Below, one piece after another: positions 12,637 to 22,714 of a stretch of DNA of 64,000 nucleotides. The stretch is taken from NCBI GenBank assembly GCA_003439945.1, contig QVRM01001745.1, positions 35,001 to 99,000 of the forward strand, in the 5' to 3' direction. Each line of letters starts with the position of its first letter. Positions within the stretch are counted from its first letter, which is position 1. The stretch comes from Dermanyssus gallinae. Lineage: Eukaryota; Arthropoda; Arachnida; Mesostigmata; Dermanyssidae. The notes below the pieces were generated by a model. It made no database searches. It worked only from the letters and a program-made list of their open reading frames with translations, and was not told where the DNA came from. The position numbers were made by a program, and so were the translations under genes.

Positions 12637-12769
12637 CGTTTCCTAAACAAATTTTTTGTTTTTTTTTAGATTTTTTTGTAAGGCAATTGTCCGTGTACGG
12701 ATTTTTCATGTCATGGCTAAGTTTACTCCACTCCGGCATTTACCTTGTCTAAATTGGAAACCATGCAAA

Positions 12770-12857
12770 CCAATTTAAAAGTGGCCGGTCTGGGTCTCAA
12801 ACCCAGTCCTCCCGAATGCAAGGCAAAGACGTTTGCCACTAAGCCACCTTGCTCGGT
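12770..12857 (-). repeat. tRNA-like SINE (family 2), copy 2
   Basis: The reverse complement begins ACCGAGCAAGGTGGCTTAGT and matches the copy at 91-180 through the whole tRNA-like head. The T-arm is CTGGG-TTTGAGA-CCCAG. The A box (GGTGGCTTAGTGGC) is closer to the pol III consensus here than in copy 1. The match continues to the AAATTGGT motif and then ends; the following sequence is unrelated and has no A-tail, so this copy may be older or 3'-truncated. Confidence 0.6.
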
Positions 12858-13240
12858 AACTTACAAGACTCATACCACGAAAATGCAACTCTAATGAGTT
12901 AACGCGTAAAATACTCTGGTCATTGTTTCGTGCAACCTCGAACTTTAAATAAGCAATTAGTAATGCGATGAAATAGACGTGCTTGAATAAACATAATTTA
13001 CTACCCTCGTAATCCGTAACTAGATGAGGGTACCGACGAAAAAAATATTAAATGCTTCCACATCTGAAGCCGTGCGCTCGATTTGATCTGATTGCTCAAT
13101 ATTTAGCGTCGTGCTCTGGCCGCAATTTTCATAGCAGGGCGGACACGCGGGCTGCACAAATCTTCCCCATGCGAATCGAAGGGCTTCGAAACGATGCGTT
13201 ACGATTAGCGCTCGGCGTACGCTGTGCAGTCTCTCTCTGC

Positions 13241-13278
<38 letters not shown>

Positions 13279-13946
13279 GGCGGCGGTCGATCTAACGGAT
13301 GGCGCCCAGATATGAGCTTTGTGAGGGCCTGAATTGCAAGAAAATCTAATTCACAGATTTTTAAACAAAAACCGGTTATAGTTATACGATAGGTTGTGAG
13401 AGTATTAGATACCTTTCCCCTTAACTGTGAGCAAAATTAATTTCACCTATAAAACCAGGTTAAGGGGGATGACTAGAAGGTATGAAGGTTTTAGCAGGTA
13501 ATACAAAGGCTTTGGTAGTCATTGAGCTACCAGCTGGTGTGTAGTCCTGCACAGCGTGCCTATGAACATTTCCCCCTCCTGTATAAAAAAAAAAAATATA
13601 TATATATATACATTACTTCCCATTTGACAATAGTTACGTAATTTTTCTTTTCGTTTGTTGATATATATTTTTTGTGGTCTTGATAATCCGAATGAAAATG
13701 GCTTTATTCGATATCAAAATCACAGTTAAAACAGCACGTACTATTTACTAATTATTGTGTGGATTACTATTAAAATTATACTATTTATTATTACTATTAA
13801 TACTTAAAAATTATGTTTTTGTTGTGTTTAATTTATCCTTAAATAAACGGGTTGCTAAACAAAACGACAAATGTCTAACATATTTACCATAAAAGAGTTT
13901 CTTTTTCCCGAGAAACCGAATCGTATTATTTAGTATTATCAGAAAA

Positions 13947-14005
<59 letters not shown>

Positions 14006-15384
14006 CGCTTCAGCACATTCATTAATGCTGGATAGCTGTTAAACGATTAAAATGGGAGACGCTAATACGCACTGTTACGGCTCGTTCCACCAATCGGGAA
14101 CTAGCGAGTTGCGTCAATCGGATATAACTCGAACGCCATTGGGTAAACATTTCCGATGTATGGCGTGTACACACAGGAGCAGGCATAAGCGGGCACCGCG
14201 TTTTTTTTGAACACACGTATTCAGAGCATTATTCAGGGGCGCCTCTGTTCATGTGGGCGCTGCGAGGCAAACGTCGCGTGCTAAGCCCAGGTAACTCAGG
14301 GCAGACCTAATTAGCGACAGGCGTGATTGCCCTAACTCTGTCCTTTCAACCGACGCGACGGGCTGAAGCTAAACTTAGGCAACGGCTTGCTTTCAACGTC
14401 AATCGTCACAGACCTTTGCAAACATGGCAGAGAGCCGTCGTTTACTCGCTAAAGCATACGCACACAAACCGAAACAATGCCCAGCTAAAAGTTAAAAGAT
14501 AGCTTTGCTCGGAAACGTTGTCCAGGTACTGCAGAAAGGACTTTTGGCGGAACTACGGAACTACCCTGCTTGACGAGCGACAGCCGGTCGCTTAGTGGAA
14601 ACCGTTGTCAAATCGACTATGTTTACGTACAACGGCGCCGCCGAATAGCGGAGCGGGGATTGGGAAATGATCTGATGAATATATTACAGTATTGCTTAGT
14701 AAAACAAAAAACGTCAACATTAGGTATTTCCAGGCAGGTGTACGCTGCCCGCGAGTCCGCAATCGAATAGGAGGTAGCTGAAGTACGTTTCATGTCGTAC
14801 ACATGTCGTGGTAACTGGCATCAGCTTCAACATAAGTTCACGCCTAGGTTGAAACTAGTATGTGCTATTAATATCCTATTACGTGACGCTACAATGACAA
14901 CTGTCACAGATGGTTAAAGCGCGCCATAGACTAGAGTAGACAACGACGACACCGGATGTCCGAGCGACGCACGTAAAATACGAGCAGACGTTGATAATGA
15001 CGTTGAAAAGCGCAAAGAGTATATATTTATAAGTTGATGCAGTTGTAGTGGCGAGATGTGCCGTTGCGAGCTCGGGTCATTCGAGGGTGGTATATTTAAA
15101 AGGCCGCTGCAATAATGACAGGCCACCTTTTCTTTTTTAAGTCTCTTCAAGCCGACCCACTTGCTCAGGGGCGTCCGGCACATCACGCTGCGCTGTAGGC
15201 CAGGGGCGAGTCAGAGCAGAACATATATGCATCGTTATACATCGGAGTGAGAGTGTAGATATTGGCTATATGTGGATCCTAGAACTATGCAGAACGGCCT
15301 ATCACTCTGATTGTTGTTCACCAGTTATCGCTATTGAAAGAACGAGTGCGAGCTCTACCCACACAGGCAACACTAGTTAAATGC
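12858..15384. other. No gene recognised
   Basis: AT-rich unique DNA with (AT)n tracts at about 13255-13279 and 13949-14004. A weak relative of the family-3 repeat may lie at 13472-13600, where a GGTGTGTAGTCCTGCAC core is followed by an A run and then (AT)n. No coding signal is supported. Confidence 0.4.
13949..14004. repeat. (AT)n microsatellite
   Basis: An uninterrupted run of about 28 TA units. Confidence 0.95.
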
Positions 15385-15530
15385 AAAAGCAATGCCGAGT
15401 CTGGGGGGGGGGGCCTAGACCCACGGTTTTAGTAGGTGTGAGTCCTACACTAGTTATGCTAGCTGCTCGTGACACATGTGTATTAGCATTTCCGAAACTT
15501 CCTAAATCAGAAAGTAAAAAAACGGTTGTC
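15385..15530 (+). repeat. Family-3 short repeat, copy 1
   Basis: A core TTTTAGTAGGTGTGAGTCCT matches the cores at 29.10, 29.43 and (reversed) 44.33 kb. The core resembles a T-arm: a short inverted repeat around a GGTGTGAGTCC loop, like a pol III B box. It is preceded by a G-run and followed by a loosely conserved 3' half (CATGTGTATTAGCATTTCCG, compared with CATGTACATCACGATTCCCG at 29.48 kb). The A run here is short. Confidence 0.5.
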
Positions 15531-16244
15531 TTCTCACAGCACACCGGAAAGTGTCAAAACAGAAATGTCGGTTGTCTCCTACTAAGCCTAGGCCCGTAAT
15601 GAGCCATAGTAAGATTGAATTTAGTGTAGCTCCGTAACGTATCAACTAAAATGAGACTAGCAGAAGTGGTCTTATGTGCACTCCTCGTATGATCTTATCC
15701 GTTCTCTCACACCTTGATTATAATATATTCGCCGGCTCTAAATCCTCTGTAATTAAGCGCGGCCGCACTCACCCAGTGTGTGTGTGTGGAACCCCTTGAC
15801 TAGATCAGTCAGAAACTTCGTTTTCTGATTTTGCCTATGTAAGACTTTTCAAGATATTTTGTTCCAGGGTAAAATAGGTCTCATCCTCTATTTAAGAACA
15901 GTTTAAGCCTTCTTTGGCTTTGCTCAAAATGAATGCACTTTCATGTGAACTGTTTCTTAACAGCTAACCCGTGTCACAGCGTGAAATGACCAAACGCGGA
16001 ATCCAGGTGCGTTACATGTACACTCCTGACATATTCAAATTCTAAAAACAGAACCCACGCGCGGAACCAACCCTGGGACCGAGCACACCAACATCCAGGG
16101 AAGTATTGTGCACTAGCTAACTAGACCACGCCGCCACTTTCGCTGTCCGCCCCAGAAAAACTGATATCTTATCGACCGTCCTGTCAAAGTCCGCTTTCGC
16201 ATGACGAGCGAGGCGGCCAGCTCATGCGGTACCGTGTCACCCAC

Positions 16245-16744
16245 CTGGGGTTCTCTCGTTCGCTGTTGATGTCGAGAGCGCTTCCGTAGGTGGTCGTGTC
16301 CGAGAGATGGTACGCTGATGATATGAGTCCGCCTGGCCCAGTCGTTACTCCGGCAACTCCAGCGACGCCTGGGCACCCACTAGGGGTTGTGTTGCCTGTC
16401 GAAGGACCTCCGGAGCCGGGACTCATGCTGCTGCTTCCACCGCCACCGCCACCACCACCACCGACACCGACGCCCGCGCAGGCGGGGGCGGCGACACCGC
16501 CGCCGCCGCCACCGGTAGCGCCACACACGACACCGCCGCCGCCGCCCCCGCCGACACTGCCACTTCCACTGCCCGTAGCGCTAGTGCTGCTAGTGCCGCT
16601 ACCAGCGGCAGATACTTGAACGCCATGGTGCGAGTGCGAACTCCCGCTGCCGTGTGAATGCGGATATGGCGACGACGGAGCTGTCGTGATCGGGGCAGCG
16701 GGAGCCACTTGAAGTGAACAGCGCGGGCGTGAATTGCCTCGCAC
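16245..16744 (-). CDS. Candidate internal exon, Gly/Ser-rich protein
   Basis: I do not recognise the protein. On the minus strand a 500 bp open segment is bounded by an acceptor, TGTGTGGTTTGTTGCAG|GTGCG, and a donor, CCCCAG|GTGGGT. It enters in phase 0 and leaves with two bases of a codon. The translation starts VRGNSRPRCSLQVAPAAPIT, passes through SSPYPHSHGSGSSHSHHG and a long poly-Gly tract, and ends LISSAYHLSDTTTYGSALDI and NSERENPR. The His/Ser/Gly low-complexity composition is typical of linkers in arthropod transcription or RNA-binding proteins, but that is only a resemblance. The GC-rich Gly tract also keeps other frames open, for example a Pro-rich frame on the + strand, so openness alone is weak evidence. 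No adjoining exon has been identified. Confidence 0.45.
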
Positions 16745-16777
16745 CTGCAACAAACCACACACACACATATATAAATA

Positions 16778-19380
16778 TGTATATATATATATATATATAT
16801 ATGCATATATAAAATATTCTGATGATTTTTTAATAATTTACAAATAGTTTACATAGAAATGGTAAAAAAAATATTTATATATACGACTATTTTTAGAACG
16901 GTATTAGTCCACTAAGGTAATAAATAACATTTTGTCATTATTAGCACCAACAATAATGTAATACATATAGTTTGTGGTGTGCAGATATACCTGCCTATAA
17001 ATAAAAAGACTAAACAAACGATAAATACTCACTTGGAAGTCTGCGCTTTAGAAAATTCTGTTTAACAATATAATTGAACGCCAATTATTGGAATACTCGC
17101 TGTCGGACGTGTATATCTGCTCTAAAAAAGTGTAAGCTAATAAAAGTAAAGCCGAGTTTTTAGGAATCCAAGTCGACTTACTACCGTAGCATTTGTAGAT
17201 AACGGCAGATACTAAGTCGTGCTAGGATTACGTCTAACACAACTTGTCTCAAGCATATTAGAGGGGATACTTCTCAACTGTGGCAATTTTTTAAATAATC
17301 ACGCGGACGTTACTGAAACGAACTTGGTAAGTTCTAACAAATTCATCCCGGTCGACATTCTGGGATATGATTCCAGCTAGTTGCCAATGTAGTTGGGGCA
17401 TGTTGTAGGCTTGTATAAGACAACCTCGATTGTGTTGTGACGACCCTAGCCGTCGGTGTTGGCAGAACGTGGTTAAGGCAAATATTCGGGGCAACACCGA
17501 ATGAGGAAATCCTTAAGATACCGCATCATAGCCCTAACTGCGCGATTGACATCAGAACGTTAGTTAGACCATCATTGATAGGCGCCGTACCACCCAGTGG
17601 GTCGAGTGGAAGTGTGGCACACAGCGATTGTGGCGCTGCGGCGTAATTGATAGCGCAAAGCGCCCCTGGGTCACCGTTGGTGTAGGTAATAGGCCACGGA
17701 TTAATGACAGCTGTGATTGCGAAATAGCTTAATGTCGACTAAGCTGCTTTGGAGTGCCTTTTTGCACGGCGGCCTTTACCAAGTACACGAAACTTTCATA
17801 TAAGCCATCAATCTGGGGAAAATCGGGCCCCCGGGTTAAGCCCCGCGTATAAACACCTGTGCTTGTCGGTCCTTTGCTACACTAACCTCGGTGAATGCCC
17901 TGAGAAATGTTCTGGCATTTTCAGATACCAATAGGCGGCATTCAGGCACTGCAGCGCGTAAGCGCGAGATAAAACATCGAAGTAGCCGTCGTCGGCACAA
18001 CCTTCAGCTGTATGGCCTGCCTACTCGCGCAGGTGAACAACGCAGCGTAGTGTCGTACGTCAATGCCATTCATTTTTATATAAAAAAAAACGCCACAGAA
18101 GACTAAGCAAGTATAAAATGGCGTTACTATCTCGACTCTCTGCGGTGGACGCGGTGCTGTTCTGGTCGGCAGGCCCATGGTGATGTCTGCAGACAACGCG
18201 CTTGCTTAATATTGCCTTGATTACTTGGCGGCCTCGCGTGATCCCGAGTCGTTGTCTATGCATAGACAGTATAGCCGAAGTATGCGTTAACGCAGTAATA
18301 ACAAGATTTTTGCTACTGACGCGATTCTGCCCTTCTTCGGAATAGTTGTCGTATAGCGGCCGTCCTGATACTAAGTCGTTGTTTCGAACAGCCTTTGCGC
18401 GGGCAATCCTTCCTTAGCTAAGCACGTCTCTGTAGAAGATTCTATTCCAGCATTATCCGGTGACCACAGTTTCTCGCCACCGCCAGCTGACGCAGCCAAA
18501 ACTTGGAACAGCAGCGTACATGTACAGATTGCACCGTAGCATTTATTAGGCGTCTCCACCGAAAAACCAATAAGCCAACCGAATCGTAAACGCTTGGAGA
18601 ATGTTCCCTTCTCGGTACACAAGCCTAATGAACCAGTATATGCCATAGAGAATGCAGGCTAGTTCGGAGTCGCGCACAAGCAGGCTGCGATTTTTGCCTG
18701 GGCACAGGCGCATATTAGGAAACTCATGTGCAACCAGAGTACTCTTTTAATTTCTAGTCGTCGTTCGTGCAAGTCAATGTACAGACGTTCTTACGGCGAG
18801 CTCTCTAAAAAGAGCAGTTTTTTAGTGAACGCACATAGTAACTAGTTGGTCATAACAGTGCGAGATGAGCTCTACGGTCTTAAGATCAAGTTCTCCTAGG
18901 AGGTGGCAACTTTTTTCCACTACTTATACTGAAAAGGTTAGAAACTCGTTTATATAGCTCTCCAAAGGAACCTTCAGGACCACGTGGAAGCCATTCGTGG
19001 CTGCTGAGCGCAGCCGATATCATATCATGTCAACTTTATTGAAAAAATCGTTTCGAACCTGAACGACGTACAATCCTTCAGGCAAATAGATTGTTTACCA
19101 CGTCCACACGAGCAACCTCGTGAGGGTGAATGAAGACGCCTTTTCAGAGATTATGTGGTCTTAGAAAAAAATACCTAGTAATAAGATTCTGACGTGTTAG
19201 CTGTATAAACATGCGCTAATCGGCGTGGGATTTTGGTAGGCTATCCAGGCCGAGTGACCATCACAGGGGGAAAGAGGCCCCATACCCGCGCAAACAATAG
19301 CAGCGCCTTACTAACTTGTAGTACGTTGGGTGGACAATCACATAGGTAGCCAAGGCGGCCCCCGAACGGCAATAATTAGC
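16778..19380. other. No gene recognised
   Basis: An (AT)n tract at about 16778-16802, then unique DNA. Several frames of 60-90 codons exist on both strands with no recognisable motif. If the exon at 16.2-16.7 kb is real, this could be intron. Confidence 0.4.
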
Positions 19381-19399
19381 CAGATTAGAAAACTTAATA

Positions 19400-21840
19400 G
19401 TAATCTAGAGAAGAAGGTACAAAGCTTCAAAAAATAGAGCAGAACTTTGAGACACTTCTGCAGAAGCTGCAAATCCTAAGATACGAATGGAAGGTCAAAA
19501 TAAAAACTCTCGCAAAGAAACTACAACTTCCGAGAAGGAAACAAGTAAAATTGTCCTCAGGGTGGCCCGCGCCAGGAATCAGACGAAGCGCGATGCAAAG
19601 TCTGCTAGACTGAGATAGAACGGGCTAGACAGGGCAAATAATATTCAGGACCAGATTACCGGAACCGGAACGCTGACACAAACGGAACAAACAATACATC
19701 CAACTTATTACAAGAGAATTATCTTAGCCTATATTCAAAGACATACATCTCCATTTAGAAAGACATTCGAGTTACGCTTGTTACCAAAGGATTATAGAAT
19801 GATAAGGCAATGCCAAAAAAATGGCTACCACGTAAGGTCCCGCAACTTCGACGAGCACATTGGTGATTGGGGCGACTGACCCTAAGGATACAGCAGGAGA
19901 GTTTCTGGGGGCTCTCCCTAAACCACTAGAAAGAAAGCATAATCTTCAAACTCAAAATCTCCTGGTCCTGTACATTTGCCCAATGCTGCAGAAGGACGGG
20001 TTGTAAGGCTGACATCACAAAACACGGACTTCGCCGTGCGCATCGCGGCACTATGCGTCCACCAGAGAAGAAGAAGAAAAAAACAATATCCGTCCGAATA
20101 AGTTACCAGAAGCTGTACCGGCTCCACCATTCATCTACGGGGTATCGACTTATTCCGAACGACAGATAAAATTGAAGAAAAGTCGCGGAGAATGCTTAAG
20201 ATCCACGAGGCTTCCTCCATAAGGACTAAAGCTCCCAGGCCAACCAAAAACCGGGTCGGCTGTCAGTGCCTGGCCACCTTACCAAAAGACAGGGCATAAC
20301 AGCTCTTATCCAGAAATAATCTGGGCACCATCTTTCGGGTTAAAGAGTTGATCACTCTCTATATATGCTACAAGTGGCAGGAATCGGGACACACAGCCAA
20401 CACGTATAAGAACAGGAAGGCCGTTCCACAGAGATGCTACATATGTGGCGAAGAGGGCTATTTCGCTAGTGACTGCAAAGAAGAAAACCTCAGCTGTTAC
20501 ACCTGCGGTGAGAGAGGGCTTAAAACTAGCACGGCCGGATGCCCCTATAACTCGGGCTACTGAGGACAACACTGAAAGAACAGAAGGAAGAAATGCAAAC
20601 CAGCAGACACGAGACAAAGTCTATGGTCAACAACCTTAAATCCGAAGAGAGCATGGCGCAGCAGCATTTTAAAGCAAGTACGTTAAGAGGACTCTTCAAC
20701 GGGAAGACACAAGGAACATACGCAGGGGGAAACTTTCACACCTTATATAATGCAGAGCAAAATAAGCATAGTTCAGGTTAGGTGAAGCAGAAGGCGGCCT
20801 ATGACATGGTCTGGGAAATAACGCAACAAAAAGGAAACAGGCGTATTTGCGTTTAGCAAACCAAACAAAAATTCAATCATATTGTAAAATCACAAAACAA
20901 GGGTAGGGGCTAAAAAAATTTCTAGATCGAAATACAAAAGTACGGAAGAATATACTCTTGCTATACAGGCCCCAACTGCCCACTCGAGAAGTTCGAACAA
21001 CTAGGGACACCCCCACGACGGCAATACTCTAAGGATTTTAATTTCAGAGTATTGCCGCCGGCAGCAGAAAAATGGGGCTCTCAGCGAACAGACAAGCGTG
21101 GGAGAACTCTTTCAGAATGGGCAGCAGCAAACGTACAATACATCCTCAACGATGGCAAAGAGGCGACCTTCCGGCGCTACAGTTGCGACTCAAACGTACA
21201 AAAAACACTCCGTAACTCTCAGGCAGCGCGGATGGTGTCAAGCTGGGCGGTCCTCGTGAAGGGAGAAAGTCCTACCGATTACCTATGTGGGTAGAACTAA
21301 ATCTCCAAACTACTCAACTGCCCCTGTACCGGAGAATGCGGAAAAGTTTCTCCAATACGGGTACTAAAGCAGACTCACAGAGACGATGAAGAGCGTATGC
21401 AGGCACTGGCTGTATATAGAAGAAGCAGAGCAATCCCTAAGCCCGCTATTGCTAACACCAAAACCAAGTAATGGCAAGAGCTCCTAAAACAGGTCCAAAT
21501 GAACCTATGGGGAATTAAATACATATAGGATTGTACGCGTTAACAGGCAAAATCGCTGTCAACAACGGTGTCCTCTACAAAAAGAAACACTTGATATCCT
21601 TCCTAAGCTCTTGTCCGCTTATTTGACTCGTTTTTGAGAGGGCTGCTTATGAAAATACACCTAATAAGCAATCCAAATTTACGGCTATCCAACATTCGAA
21701 GCTCGCCCTAGCGGCCAACAAGCTCAAGACAAGAAAAGCTTCCACCCTACAGAGCCTCTCTCCGGCTGCAGTAAAACACGGGTGAAGGGCAAAAAGCGAG
21801 ATTATCCTCCTGATGCCCAAAGATAAGTGTATTTCATGTT
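19400..21840 (+). pseudogene. R1-like LINE, 5' portion (gag, endonuclease, RT start)
   Basis: The gag-like region shows a degenerate zinc knuckle (CYKWQESGHTANTY), a near-canonical one (CYICGEEGYFASDC) and a broken third (CYTCGERGLKT...GCPY) within 20348-20563. The endonuclease follows at about 20960-21290, where PNCPLEKFEQL, WGSQRTDKRGRTLSEWAAAN, LNDGKEATFRRYS and RMVSSWAVLVKGESPTDY match, in order, the usual PNIPLEEF, WGS-RTDRRG, LNDG-PTFRR and SDH blocks. The catalytic His of the SDH block is replaced (PTDY). The linker WQELLKQVQMNLWGIKY and the start of RT (LALAANKLKTRKASTLQSLS) are at about 21460-21790. It stops at about 21840, where a minus-strand LINE begins, and its C-terminal tail reappears at 25.9 kb. 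Confidence 0.75.
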
Positions 21841-21850
21841 TCAGATGTTA

Positions 21851-22084
21851 TTAGTCAAATAATAGTTGTTTTCTGCTACGGCATTGTTCTGGGCAGTCCC
21901 TTCCCCCTCCGTCGATGGAAGCGATCCCCACTATCGCCACTGCGTTACCACGTTGAACTTCTACGGAGATACGCTGCACCAGGTACTCCCCGGCTCGCGC
22001 ATCTTTTGTCACAACAGTTACTCTCTTTCCAAGCTCCTTGAGGAACTTGACGGTCGCCTCGCCCATTGGCCCTAACGTTTCCAC
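21851..22084 (-). pseudogene. C-terminal tail of the nested LINE ORF2
   Basis: The minus-strand translation METLGPMGEATVKFLKELGK...GEYLVQRISVEVQRGNAVAI matches the extreme C-terminus seen in LINEs of this type (pattern ETLGPxGxxA...YLxQRxSxxxQRGNA). It lies in the same frame as the segment 22100-22714 and is separated from it by a single in-frame TAA (RLNT*FSLIAVETLGP). A single nonsense change therefore accounts for the split. The element's 3' end should lie just beyond, near 21840. Confidence 0.7.
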
Positions 22085-22099
22085 GGCGATCAGGCTGAA

Positions 22100-22714
22100 T
22101 TATGTATTAAGGCGAGAGCTCGCTGTACTTCGACAGTTTGCGACTTTCAGCAAGACGTGCGCTCGCGCCAGCTTCCCGACTTGTGCGCGCAATGTAACTG
22201 TTGTACATGAAACCGTCGCGTCCCACACTAGCAGACGACCCCGTTCCCAAGGTGCTAGGGTTTTTCCATCCGGGCGAAGAAGACTGTTGGCGCACATACC
22301 GAGGGGCTCTTTCATTGAGGGAATCTGGGCGCTCTGCAGAGCATGGTGTACGACATCGTTGATGGCGAAATGTCTTGAGTGGCGACCGGCACTGAACCGG
22401 CAGGACAGCGCATGTTCCGCTGTAGCGGTAACTTTGGACCGACACAGGTTGCAGAAGTGCTCTGCGCAGACAGCCTCCCCAAGCCGCAGACCCGAGACGA
22501 TGCGGAGTGTGTTATTGTCCAGCATCGTCCCCAGTTGCGGCGAAGGGAGGGCCTGCAGCCATTTTCCGCTCATTGGATCAAAACAGGCCTTCAGGCGAGC
22601 TTTTCCTTTTAAGTCTAGGGTTTGTGCTAGAAGCGCGTCTTGCCTCTTTTTACCACCAAGTTGTCCAGTGCTCCCTGAGTTTTTCGCTCGCGGGGCTCTC
22701 CCCAGCAAACTCAA
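22100..22714 (-). pseudogene. Nested LINE ORF2, zinc motif and endonuclease-like domain
   Basis: This continues the RT frame after a one-base frame change near 22712. The region WLQALPSPQLGTMLDNNTLR, IVSGLRLG is followed by a CCHC-type cluster (CNLC...EHALSC...GRHSRH) and then EPLG...LRPDGKTLAPWERGRLLVWDAT with lysines downstream. The order Cys/His cluster, R-H motif, PD, about 15 residues, then D, then K is that of the restriction-like (PD-(D/E)xK) endonuclease at the C-terminus of R2-, CRE- and NeSL-type LINEs, which nicks target DNA to prime reverse transcription. Assignment to this fold rests on motif spacing only. The broken frame means this copy is not functional as it stands. Confidence 0.6.

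Noticed and set aside
16040..16140. tRNA-like A-box motif on the minus strand (GTGGCGGCGTGGTCTAG)
   Set aside because: The B box is poor and no flanking duplication or partner copy was found; possibly a very old SINE but not supported.
16290..16619. Pro-rich open frame on the + strand
   Set aside because: It is the complement of the Gly-rich tract; GC-rich triplets keep both strands open. The minus strand has the better splice sites.
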